From Marinomonas lutimaris (GTDB lineage Bacteria > Pseudomonadota > Gammaproteobacteria > Pseudomonadales > Marinomonadaceae), in assembly GCF_019426345.1 (NCBI RefSeq), contig NZ_JAHLLW010000009.1:62001-126000 (forward strand): 64,000 nucleotides of DNA. Reading direction: 5' to 3'. Positions 32,310-40,517 of the stretch are shown piece after piece. A program made the translations under genes and the position numbers. A model generated the notes under the pieces. The model worked only from the letters and a program-made list of their open reading frames with translations. It was not told where the DNA came from and made no database searches. Within the stretch, counting starts at the first letter, position 1. Every line of letters starts with the position of its first letter.

Positions 32310-32909
32310 ATGGAACATGTATTGCCGAACGATGAGGCTTTTTATGGTAAGACCTTTATGGATTTGTTGATGGAGCAGGGCAAGGTGAGTCGTAAGGTTT
32401 TTGAGTCTTGCGTATTTGAATCTTGCGATTTCAGCGAAGCCTTCTTTGATGCTTGTACTTTCAAAGATTGTCAGTTCCGTAAGTGCAAATTAACGGCAGT
32501 GAATGTGAGAAACAGCAAGTTCTCAGATGTCCAGTTTTATGAATCAAAAGTCTTGGGTGTGGATTGGACCAAAGCCTATTGGCGTGGCTTGGAGCTCGGT
32601 GCGCCGCTTTTTTTTAAAGAATGTCTGGTGAATGCCTCGTCGTTTTATGGCTTGAAACTATCAGGTGTCGTGTTTGAAGATTGCCGAGCGCATGACGTGG
32701 ATTTTCGAGAAGCGACAATGTCTCGTGCGCGTTTTACTGGCACCGATTTAACCAACAGTTTGTTTGTGAACACGGATCTGACCGGCGCGGATTTTAACGG
32801 CGCGACCAACTACGATATTGATGTGAAAAAAAACACCATTAAAAATGCCACCTTTTGCCGATATGAAGCGGTAAGCTTACTGACATCGTTAGGGATTAAG
32901 TTGGTTTAA
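32310..32909 (+). CDS. pentapeptide-repeat protein, Qnr-like
   Basis: A 199-residue soluble right-handed beta-helix protein. Repeats with the A/C-D/N-L/F-x-x pattern run through most of it (FESCDFSEAFFDACTFKDCQF, ATMSRARFTGTDLTNSLFVNTDLTGADF). The C-terminal capping helix YEAVSLLTSLGIKLV closely resembles the end of Qnr proteins, which mimic DNA and protect gyrase. The N-terminal third is unlike Qnr, so quinolone protection cannot be assumed. Good GGGAG before the ATG. Divergent from the ABC operon; the isochorismatase-family gene follows. Confidence 0.8.
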   Translation: MEHVLPNDEAFYGKTFMDLLMEQGKVSRKVFESCVFESCDFSEAFFDACTFKDCQFRKCKLTAVNVRNSKFSDVQFYESKVLGVDWTKAYWRGLELGAPLFFKECLVNASSFYGLKLSGVVFEDCRAHDVDFREATMSRARFTGTDLTNSLFVNTDLTGADFNGATNYDIDVKKNTIKNATFCRYEAVSLLTSLGIKLV

Positions 32910-32946
32910 ACACTGCGGATAACAATAAAAACAACAGGAGATGGAA

Positions 32947-33486
32947 ATGTTAAGAAAAGACAAAACCGGTTTGGTCATTATCGACGTTCAAGGAAAGCTT
33001 GCCACTATTGTTCATGACAGCGAGGCGTTTATTGCCAATCTGGTCAAGTTAGTAAAAGCCGCTAAGTTATTGGGAATGCCAATTCTGTGGCTCGAACAAA
33101 ACCCAGAAAAATTGGGCGCAACCCTACCGGAATTGCGCGAAGTGTTAGACATGGTTGAACCTATTGCTAAGTATTCTTTTAGCGCCTGTGGTGAGCCCAT
33201 TTTTGTCGAGGCGATTAAAAAGGCCAAGATGAACACGTGGCTGATTACGGGTATTGAAGCACATATTTGTGTTTATCAGACGGCATTAGGCTTGTTGGAT
33301 TTAGGTTATGACGTGGAATTGGTTAGCGATTGTGTATCATCTCGAACGATAGAGAACAAAGACATGGCGCTCGCCAAGTTAGCTCGTAAAGGCGCGGAAG
33401 TGACCAGCCTTGAAATGTGTTTGTTTGAATTGATTGGTGATTGTCGAGCGGATGAGTTTAGAGCGGCCCTTAGCTTAATTAAGTAA
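32947..33486 (+). CDS. isochorismatase-family cysteine hydrolase (YcaC-like)
   Basis: A 179-residue hydrolase of the isochorismatase superfamily. Asp in TGLVIIDVQGK, a central Lys in IAKYSFSACG and the nucleophilic Cys in GIEAHICVYQTALGLLDLGYDVELVSDC form the expected triad. The closest recognised pattern is YcaC, whose substrate is uncertain. It is not the siderophore isochorismatase, which is the separate entB at 55885. ATG 32947 is six bases after GGAG; the in-frame ATG at 32941 touches it. It may be cotranscribed with the pentapeptide-repeat gene 37 bases upstream. Confidence 0.85.
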   Translation: MLRKDKTGLVIIDVQGKLATIVHDSEAFIANLVKLVKAAKLLGMPILWLEQNPEKLGATLPELREVLDMVEPIAKYSFSACGEPIFVEAIKKAKMNTWLITGIEAHICVYQTALGLLDLGYDVELVSDCVSSRTIENKDMALAKLARKGAEVTSLEMCLFELIGDCRADEFRAALSLIK

Positions 33487-33575
33487 GTTAATTTATCTCG
33501 CAGTGCCTGCTTTGTGGTTTAATCCAGTAATAGTTTTCATTGAGACTCAATACCTTTCCCCTTTAGGCAGGCAGC

Positions 33576-33860
33576 ATGAACATAGACAAATCGAAAAAAC
33601 GTATCGCGAAGAAAGTAAAAATGGGTTTCAAAGGTTATCCGCAACTCTCCATTGCCTACTTTGGTGACACAGAAGAGATCGCCACAGAAGTGATTGTCAC
33701 CTTTACTGCAGAAGAAGGTGCCGAGCCACAAGATCAGCGTTTTGTGGGCCAAAGCGATGTACGCGAAGACGAAGTGATTCAATCCGCCTTGGTAAAAATC
33801 ATGGAACGCACAGATGCGAAAACAGTATTAGAAGTAGAAGGTGTTTCGATCAAGAGCTGA
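33576..33860 (+). CDS. small conserved protein of unknown function
   Basis: A 94-residue acidic soluble protein with a basic N-terminal stretch (KSKKRIAKKVKMGFKGYPQ). No motif that I recognise and no signal peptide or membrane segment. AGGCAGG lies before the ATG, and the stop codon overlaps an intrinsic terminator. Codon use matches neighbours, so it is likely a real gene. Confidence 0.65.
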   Translation: MNIDKSKKRIAKKVKMGFKGYPQLSIAYFGDTEEIATEVIVTFTAEEGAEPQDQRFVGQSDVREDEVIQSALVKIMERTDAKTVLEVEGVSIKS

Positions 33861-33871
33861 GGCTCTTTTTT
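33852..33871 (+). terminator. intrinsic terminator overlapping the preceding stop codon
   Basis: A 6-bp stem AAGAGC/GCTCTT around TGAG (which contains the stop codon) runs directly into a T tract. Confidence 0.75.
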
Positions 33872-33896
33872 TATTTAAATGATATGAAACTGGTGC

Positions 33897-33928
33897 TTGA
33901 CCTTGGACTATTATCCAAGGTCTACACT
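33897..33928 (+). promoter_or_regulatory. MerR-type promoter (ZntR/CadR/PbrR class) of the metal ATPase gene
   Basis: A -35 element TTGACC (33897-33902) and -10 element TACACT (33923-33928) are separated by an overlong 20-bp spacer. A perfect dyad ACCTTGGA-N6-TCCAAGGT spans 33900-33921. The long spacer with a dyad between the hexamers is the hallmark of promoters that MerR-family metal sensors twist open. No merR-family gene is next to it. Confidence 0.88.
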
Positions 33929-33958
33929 CTCCTTATAGCTTAAAAACAGGAGAGACGT

Positions 33959-36364
33959 ATGCATCATTCATCAGATCAACATAAAGAAAATTGCCAATCT
34001 CATTCTTCATGTCAGTGTCACCAAGCAAAAGACCATTCATCACACACACATCAAGAAACGAGCCGTTCTTGTTGCTCTACATCGAGTGAGGTTTCCTCTT
34101 GCTGCGCAAGCGAAGATAGTGGGAAAAAAGAAAGTTCTTGCTGTTCTTCCGATGACGAAGGCGACGCCAGTTGCTGTGTGCCCGCTGATACAAATGACGA
34201 TGCCTCTTTAGCCCAAGCAACCGATAATCAGAATTATAGTTGGCGAGTTAGCGGAATGGATTGCGCCAGTTGTGCGCGTTCCATTGAGAAGGCGGTTACT
34301 TCTGTTGAAGGTGTAATAAGTGCCAATGTGGTTTTCTCTACTGAAAAACTTCGAGTGTCGGCGAATGCTGATGTGTCTGACAAAATTCAAAACGCTGTAA
34401 AAGGTATTGGCTTTGACTTAGTTTCTTTTGACGCCAGTGCTTCCAAGCAGCAGAGCCAAAAGCCTACCCACTCTGAACAACAAACGGCTTCATGGTTTTC
34501 GCGTCAGCAATTAACCGAATACGGTCCGATTGTAGCTTTGGCTGTGCTGATGTTATTGAGCTGGGCAATAACACAATTTAATCCTGTATTGGGTGAGACG
34601 GCGTTTATTGTTACCACCTTAGTTGGTTTAGTGCCAATCATGAAAAAGTCATGGCGAATGATACGCAGCGGTTCCCCGTTTGCCATTGAAACCTTGATGA
34701 GTGTTGCAGCGATAGGCGCGTTATTTATCGGTGCCACCGCAGAAGCGGCCATGGTGTTGTTGCTGTTTATGATTGGCGAGTGCTTGGAATCCTTTGCCGC
34801 AAATCGTGCGCGCAAGGGCGTCAGCGCCTTGATGGCCTTGCTGCCAGAAGAAGCCTTGATTATCAAAAATGGCGAGCGCCAAAAAATTGCCATTGCGGAT
34901 TTACGTCCAGGAGACGAAATTGAAGTGTCGCCGGGTGAGCGCTTACCTGCGGATGCGGAACTCTTGTCCGAAATGGCGAGCTTCGATGAAAGCGCTTTGA
35001 CTGGGGAATCTGTTCCTGTTGAGCGTTCGTCTGGTGAAAAAGTTCCCGCTGGCAGCTTGCTGGCAGATCGGGTGGTGCGGCTCAAAGTCGTGTCGCAACC
35101 CGGTAATAACGCCATAGATCGAATTTTACACCTGATTGAAGAAGCGGAAGAACGCAGAGCACCGCTTGAGCGTTTCTTAGATAAATTCAGCCGTATTTAT
35201 ACGCCAGTGATTATGCTGATTTCTGTCTTGGTGATCTTGATTCCGCCTCTGGCTTTCGCTCAACCTTGGGATACGTGGATTTATCGCGGCTTGGCTTTGT
35301 TATTGATTGGCTGTCCTTGTGCCTTGGTAATTTCGACACCTGCGGCAATTACGTCTGGTTTGGCAGCGGCGACTCGTCGTGGTGCCTTGATTAAAGGCGG
35401 ATTGGCGTTAGAGCAATTAGGCCGAATCAAAACCATCGCCTTTGATAAAACCGGTACGCTAACCGAAGGTAAACCAAGTGTGACAGATGTGGTGCCTTTT
35501 AATAATGCAAATGTGAGTGATGTATTGTCGGCCGCAGCGTCGGTTGAAATGGGTTCCCATCATCCATTGGCTAAGGCTATTGTGGATTACACCGAGCATC
35601 AAGGTGTTGCTCTCGTTCATGCTGATAATCGCAAGACCTTGGCGGGTGTTGGTGTAGAAGGGGATTTTGAAGGTAGAAAAATCAAAATCAGCTCACCAAT
35701 TAAGTTAGAGCAAGCGTTAGATGATTCTATTCAACAGCAAGTTATTGGCTTGGAAGAAGAGGGTAAAACGGTCGTTGTTGTACTTGAAGATGGCGAACTT
35801 TCTGGCTTGATCGCGTTGCGGGATAGATTACGCGATGACGCTAAAGCCGCGCTTAAAGACTTAGCCGATTTGGGTATTAATGGTGTGATGTTAACCGGTG
35901 ATAATGCCCGTGCCGCTGCGGCCATTGCTGCCGAATTGAACATAGATTATCGAGCGGATTTATTACCAGAAGACAAAGTTACGGCGGTCACTGAATTGAA
36001 TCAACAGCAGGCGACAGCCATGGTGGGCGATGGTATTAATGACGCTCCAGCGATGAAAGCATCTACCATAGGCATTGCGATGGGAAGCGGCACAGATGTC
36101 GCCTTAGAAACGGCAGATGCGGCATTGACGCATAATCGCTTGCAAGGCTTGGCTGAGATGATTCGTTTGTCTCGTGCGACCAATGCTAATATTCGTCAGA
36201 ATATCACCATAGCTTTAGGCCTGAAGGCGGTGTTTTTGGTCACTACGTTACTGGGTATAACTGGGTTGTGGCTTGCCGTATTGGCGGACTCTGGCGCGAC
36301 CGCGTTGGTCACTGCGAATGCCTTGCGATTGCTGCGTAAAAAACAGTTGGATAGGGATAATTAG
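33959..36364 (+). CDS. zntA: heavy-metal P1B-type ATPase, Zn/Cd/Pb exporter
   Basis: An 801-residue metal exporter. Residues 1-80 are a His- and Cys-rich tail (11 Cys, eight His, four CC pairs). One heavy-metal-associated domain with GMDCASC follows at about 99. Then come the membrane domain with the CPC motif (IGCPCALVIST), the actuator SLTGES, the phosphorylation site DKTGTLTEGKP, and GDGINDAPA. CPC plus the cysteine-rich tail points to Zn(II)/Cd(II)/Pb(II) export rather than copper. AGGAGAG precedes the ATG. It has its own metal-responsive promoter and appears monocistronic. Confidence 0.93.
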   Translation: MHHSSDQHKENCQSHSSCQCHQAKDHSSHTHQETSRSCCSTSSEVSSCCASEDSGKKESSCCSSDDEGDASCCVPADTNDDASLAQATDNQNYSWRVSGMDCASCARSIEKAVTSVEGVISANVVFSTEKLRVSANADVSDKIQNAVKGIGFDLVSFDASASKQQSQKPTHSEQQTASWFSRQQLTEYGPIVALAVLMLLSWAITQFNPVLGETAFIVTTLVGLVPIMKKSWRMIRSGSPFAIETLMSVAAIGALFIGATAEAAMVLLLFMIGECLESFAANRARKGVSALMALLPEEALIIKNGERQKIAIADLRPGDEIEVSPGERLPADAELLSEMASFDESALTGESVPVERSSGEKVPAGSLLADRVVRLKVVSQPGNNAIDRILHLIEEAEERRAPLERFLDKFSRIYTPVIMLISVLVILIPPLAFAQPWDTWIYRGLALLLIGCPCALVISTPAAITSGLAAATRRGALIKGGLALEQLGRIKTIAFDKTGTLTEGKPSVTDVVPFNNANVSDVLSAAASVEMGSHHPLAKAIVDYTEHQGVALVHADNRKTLAGVGVEGDFEGRKIKISSPIKLEQALDDSIQQQVIGLEEEGKTVVVVLEDGELSGLIALRDRLRDDAKAALKDLADLGINGVMLTGDNARAAAAIAAELNIDYRADLLPEDKVTAVTELNQQQATAMVGDGINDAPAMKASTIGIAMGSGTDVALETADAALTHNRLQGLAEMIRLSRATNANIRQNITIALGLKAVFLVTTLLGITGLWLAVLADSGATALVTANALRLLRKKQLDRDN

Positions 36365-36713
36365 CAAGTATCAGAATGACTTAGGGGGATTAAAAATGAA
36401 CCCTAAGTCATGAATATTTCATTTATGTTAATGAAATGGGTAAGAAAAAATTAATCCACTTACAAAGTACTAAGTTTTGTTCTGCAAGCGCATTTTTATA
36501 GAAAGTTGGTGGTAGGATTTCGCACCTTGTGTTTGATGTTGGTCGTGGAAAGGGCACTTTTGGTGGTTTTAAATCAACCAAGTTAATGCCCAAACTGCGG
36601 TTAGCCTATATCAATGTCTGATGGTGGCGAGGTGTTTTTAGTCTGTCTATTTGAGAACAGATAGCAAGCACGTCCTATCATCCAACTATAAAATAATAGA
36701 TGTTGTTTGCTTT
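36365..36713. other. noncoding region between zntA and the FucP-type gene
   Basis: The stretch holds a perfect 10-bp inverted repeat TGACTTAGGG/CCCTAAGTCA (36377-36386 and 36401-36410, 14-base loop) just after zntA. It could end that transcript, although no T tract follows. The rest contains no coding signal or site that I can support; the promoter of the sugar carrier gene must lie here. Confidence 0.45.
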
Positions 36714-38018
36714 ATGAAAAATCAAAATACAGCTCCAGAAAAATCCTTATCTGCTCCGTTCGTTTATCCGAACATGAAAATTGCGTTTATCTTATTGATT
36801 ACCTGTTTTGCTGCATGGGGCGTTGCCGCCAACATGACAGATCCTTTGGTGAAAGTGTTTAGCAAAATTTTTACCATGAGTACGTTTGAATCGGCTTTAG
36901 TGCAGTTCGCGTATTATGGTGCGTATTTCTGTTTGGCGATTCCTGCGGCGTTTATCAATGCTCGTTACTCTTATAAAGCGGGTGTGTTGACAGGCTTGGG
37001 CTTGGCTATTTTGGGTGCCTTGGCTTTTTATCCTGCCAGTATTTCGATGACATATGGCTTCTTTTTGGCTGCTTTGTTTATTTTGGCGGCGGGCTTGTCT
37101 ATTTTAGAAACCTCGGCGAATCCTTTTGTGATGACCATGGGGCCAGAAGGCAGTGCTGCACGTCGTTTGAACTTAGCTCAAGCATTTAATCCAGTTGGCA
37201 CCAACATAGGTGTATTTCTTGCTGCGACATTGATTCTTCCTAATCTAAACACAGCTTCAGCCGAAGAAAGAGCTAGCATGGCGCCAGAAATGCTACTGAG
37301 CATTCGTGCGGATGAATTAAACAGCGTGATGACGCCTTATGTTGGTATGGCGTTTGTGTTGATGATTATCTGGGCGCTTATCTATTTTATGCGTATCCCT
37401 AAATCGGCCAATAAGGTCAATGTTGATGAAGTACAGAAGATTGATTTTGTGGCGACACTGGGACGCTTGCTCGCTAGAAAACAATACCGCTGGGGCGTGG
37501 TTGCACAGTTCTTCAACGTGGCAGCGCAAACTTGTACTTGGACCTTTACCATTCAATACGTACAAGAAACTCTAGGTGGCACCGAAGCCAGCGCGTCTGA
37601 TTATCTCCAGTACAGTTTGATCATTTTCTTGATCTCGCGCTTTGTGATGACTTGGTTGATGGGCTTTTTCCGTCCCGCTGTGTTGCTAAGTATCTTGGCT
37701 TTATTGGGTAGCGCTTTGTGCCTTTATGCTGTGATGGTGCCAGATGTAACTGGTGTTTGGGCTATCGTGTCTATTTCTGCCTGTTTATCTTTGATGTTCC
37801 CAACGATCTACAGCATCGCGTTAGACGGTCTTGGTAGCGACACGAAATTTGGCTCTGCGGGTTTAGTAATGGCTATCTTAGGTGGCGCAGTAATGCCTTT
37901 GGTTCAAGGGGCTACTATTGATGAATACGGCGCGATTATTTCTTATGTGGTGCCAGCGGCGTGTTTCCTTGTGGTAGCCGCTTACGGCATGTTTTCGGTG
38001 AAAAATACCAGCGTTTAA
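36714..38018 (+). CDS. FucP-family MFS sugar:H+ symporter
   Basis: A 434-residue, twelve-segment major facilitator of the fucose/galactose/glucose permease group. Features include FAAWGVAANMTDPLVKVFSKIF in TM1, QFAYYGAYFCLAIPAAF in TM2, the LETSANPFVMTMGPE loop and NLAQAFNPVGTNIGV in TM4-5, close to E. coli FucP. The sugar is probably L-fucose or a related hexose, unproven. I start it at ATG 36714 (MKNQNT); the in-frame extension to 36651 adds 21 residues atypical of the family. A terminator follows. Confidence 0.87.
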   Translation: MKNQNTAPEKSLSAPFVYPNMKIAFILLITCFAAWGVAANMTDPLVKVFSKIFTMSTFESALVQFAYYGAYFCLAIPAAFINARYSYKAGVLTGLGLAILGALAFYPASISMTYGFFLAALFILAAGLSILETSANPFVMTMGPEGSAARRLNLAQAFNPVGTNIGVFLAATLILPNLNTASAEERASMAPEMLLSIRADELNSVMTPYVGMAFVLMIIWALIYFMRIPKSANKVNVDEVQKIDFVATLGRLLARKQYRWGVVAQFFNVAAQTCTWTFTIQYVQETLGGTEASASDYLQYSLIIFLISRFVMTWLMGFFRPAVLLSILALLGSALCLYAVMVPDVTGVWAIVSISACLSLMFPTIYSIALDGLGSDTKFGSAGLVMAILGGAVMPLVQGATIDEYGAIISYVVPAACFLVVAAYGMFSVKNTSV

Positions 38019-38040
38019 TCCCAATAAAAAATGTGAATGA

Positions 38041-38070
38041 AAGGGCCTCGCGACATGCGGGGCCTTTTTT
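38041..38070 (+). terminator. intrinsic terminator after the FucP-type gene
   Basis: An 11-bp stem (38041-38051 with 38057-38067, including G-U pairs) with a five-base loop leads into seven T. Confidence 0.88.
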
Positions 38071-38131
38071 TGCCTGTGACTTTGTGCATTAACTTCCTTA
38101 TCATTCGTTAAGCGATTAAGGGTGTTAGTTT

Positions 38132-39034
38132 GTGATGTATTTATTGAATAGAGCGGAAATATTAGAAGAAGAAAGCCGAATATTTGCTCATTGCGTGACT
38201 CAGTGTGATTTACACCATCATGATGCCCATGAATGCTTATGGGTGGTAAAAGGTCGAATTCGAGTTCAGGTGATGGATGAAATACTGCTGCTGCAGGAAG
38301 GCGATGTTTTGTTTATTAATAAAGCGTTGCCTCATGCGACTCAATCGACCGAGGAAGATAATCTCGTTCTTTGTTTGCAATATAACTTTGTTGGAGTGGC
38401 GCTAGATACTTCCCCAATAAAAAACTGGAGTCTAGTTCAGAAGAATATGTTGCCTGAAATTAAACGACTAATGGCGCATTTGTGGTGGGAGCAGCACTAT
38501 AAAGCGGATCATTGGCAACAAGCGCAAGCCAGTTTTCTTGCTCAACTTGGTTTGCTGTTTGTTCGTTATTTTCCTTCAATTAATGCAATTAAAACGGACT
38601 CTCTGGAATCTACGTTATTGATGAATGATCTTTTGCGTCAGATAACCTTGCGCTACCAAGAACATATTTCTTTATCCTTGCTTGCCGAGGAGCGTGGGCT
38701 GTCGGAAGCCTATTTAAGCCGCTATTTTAAAGCCAAAGTAGGTGAGACTTTTTTACGCTATTTGACGCTTTATCGATTAGAAAAAAGTTTGTCAGACTTA
38801 GCTCAGAAACCTAAAAAAGCCATATCAGATATCGCTTTAGACCACGGTTTTCCTTCTGTAAAAGCGTTTAATACAGCCTTTCGTCGAGAATACGATTGTA
38901 CGCCAACGGAGTTTCGCCTTAAGCGGGAAAGCATAACTTTGGTGAATGTTGGCCAGGCTTATGCAGGCGTCGATTTAGTGCTTTTGAAGCAGCGAATTGT
39001 GCCGTGGTTGGATAAGTCTTTTTTGTATCTCTAA
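38132..39034 (+). CDS. AraC-family transcriptional regulator
   Basis: A 300-residue regulator with an N-terminal cupin-like sensing domain (CDLHHHDAHECLWVVKGRIRVQV...EGDVLFINKALPHAT) and a C-terminal double helix-turn-helix (LSLLAEERGLSEAYLSRYFKAKVGETF, AISDIALDHGFPSVKAFNTAFRREYDCTPTEFR). It probably activates the adjacent symporter and GH3 genes in response to a sugar (inference). The start is GTG 38132 or ATG 38135; AAGGG lies about ten bases upstream. Confidence 0.9.
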   Translation: MMYLLNRAEILEEESRIFAHCVTQCDLHHHDAHECLWVVKGRIRVQVMDEILLLQEGDVLFINKALPHATQSTEEDNLVLCLQYNFVGVALDTSPIKNWSLVQKNMLPEIKRLMAHLWWEQHYKADHWQQAQASFLAQLGLLFVRYFPSINAIKTDSLESTLLMNDLLRQITLRYQEHISLSLLAEERGLSEAYLSRYFKAKVGETFLRYLTLYRLEKSLSDLAQKPKKAISDIALDHGFPSVKAFNTAFRREYDCTPTEFRLKRESITLVNVGQAYAGVDLVLLKQRIVPWLDKSFLYL

Positions 39035-39151
39035 TGATAGTGGTTTTGGTGATGTCAAAAAACGGCTAATGGAGAGGTCAAAAATCGGATAGCACGTTTC
39101 AGATTAATTCCCATAATGAAACCAAACAATAAATACAAAAAAGGTTTTATT

Positions 39152-40498
39152 ATGAAAAAGTTGTCGTTCTTCGATAAAGTGAGTTATGGCTTTGGTGACT
39201 TAGCCAGTAATGTGGTGTTCACAGCGGTTGGCACCTATCTGATGTTTTTCTATACCGATGTGTTCGGAATTTCTGCGGCTCTGGTCGGAACTTTGTTTTT
39301 TGTTACCCGAATGTGGGACGCTATATCCGACCCAATAATGGGAATGATAGGTGACAGAACTAAAACACGCTTTGGTAAATTTCGCCCTTACTTGCTTTAT
39401 GTTCCTATTCCTTTAGCGATTGTCGCTGTGCTTACTTTTACCACACCGGATTTGGACGATTCTGGTAAGATCATCTGGGCATTTGTGACCTACATTTTAT
39501 TGATGACGCTTTACACTGCTATCAATATTCCATATTCCTCCTTGCCTGCAACCATATCAGATAGCCCTGTTGAGCGTGGTCAGATGGCATCATTCCGCAT
39601 GGTGTTAGCTTTTACCGGAGCATTGCTTGTCAATGCTGGCACCTTGCCGCTGGTTGAATTTTTCGGCAATGGCAATAAACAACAGGGCTTTCAATATACC
39701 ATGATGTTACTAAGTACCATTATGGTCGTGATGTTCTGGCTGTGTTTCTCTCGTGCCAAAGAGCGCGTTCCTATGATCAAACAGCGTTCATCTTTGAAAG
39801 ATGATTTTGCTGTGGTGATTAAAAATCGCGCTTGGTGGGTTACCATTTTAATGGGTATTCCGTTGTTTACGTTTACTATCATGCCTTTTGCTGTCGGCAT
39901 GTATTACTTTACTTATATTGTTGGTGATGCCAGTAAAGCTGGTATGTTTTTTACTATGGCTAGTCTGGGGATGATTGCAGGGGCAGCCTTGATGTCTCAG
40001 CTAGTTAAGCGTTTCTCTAAGCGTAACTTAGTGATAGCAGGTGCGTTGTTGAGTATGTGCTTGATTGGCAATCTATACTGGATTGATCCATCCGATGTCT
40101 ATCTAATCTACGCGATTATCTTTTTCAATCAGTTGTCGAAAGGTATTGCCGCTTCATCATTATGGGGATTGGTCGCTGATACTGCGGATTATGTTGAGTG
40201 GAAATCGGGCCGACGAGTGGTTGGTTTGTCGACCAGTTCGGCCACTTTTTCTCATAAATTCGGTATGGGATTAAGCGGAGCTTTGGTTGGAATAGGTTTG
40301 AGCTTTGCAGGTTATCAAGCGGGCGTTGAGCAAACGGCAGAATCCATGCAGATGATTTTACTTTTCATGAGTTTGATTCCTGCTTTTGGTGCTGGTTGTA
40401 TTGCCTTTATCGCTTACTTCTATCCGATTACACAAGAAATAGAAGGCACTATGCAATCCGAATTGCGAGTGGCACGTGAAGCAAACCAAGCAAATTAA
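39152..40498 (+). CDS. glycoside-pentoside-hexuronide (GPH) family cation symporter
   Basis: A 448-residue twelve-segment carrier of the MelB/GPH family. It begins KLSFFDKVSYGFGDLASNVVF and has the cation-site-containing TM2 RMWDAISDPIMGMIGDRTKTRFGKFRPYLL, followed by INIPYSSLPATISDSP, all GPH hallmarks. It should import an oligosaccharide or glycoside with Na+ or H+. The GH3 gene follows after 19 bases. ATG 39152 sits seven bases after AAGG; the upstream in-frame ATG at 39116 lacks a ribosome site. Confidence 0.9.
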   Translation: MKKLSFFDKVSYGFGDLASNVVFTAVGTYLMFFYTDVFGISAALVGTLFFVTRMWDAISDPIMGMIGDRTKTRFGKFRPYLLYVPIPLAIVAVLTFTTPDLDDSGKIIWAFVTYILLMTLYTAINIPYSSLPATISDSPVERGQMASFRMVLAFTGALLVNAGTLPLVEFFGNGNKQQGFQYTMMLLSTIMVVMFWLCFSRAKERVPMIKQRSSLKDDFAVVIKNRAWWVTILMGIPLFTFTIMPFAVGMYYFTYIVGDASKAGMFFTMASLGMIAGAALMSQLVKRFSKRNLVIAGALLSMCLIGNLYWIDPSDVYLIYAIIFFNQLSKGIAASSLWGLVADTADYVEWKSGRRVVGLSTSSATFSHKFGMGLSGALVGIGLSFAGYQAGVEQTAESMQMILLFMSLIPAFGAGCIAFIAYFYPITQEIEGTMQSELRVAREANQAN

Positions 40499-40517
40499 GG
40501 GATACTGAGGTTTTTTT

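Noticed and set aside
32947..33486. Second siderophore isochorismatase
   Set aside because: It belongs to the superfamily but lacks an aryl carrier domain, is YcaC-like and lies far from the ent genes.
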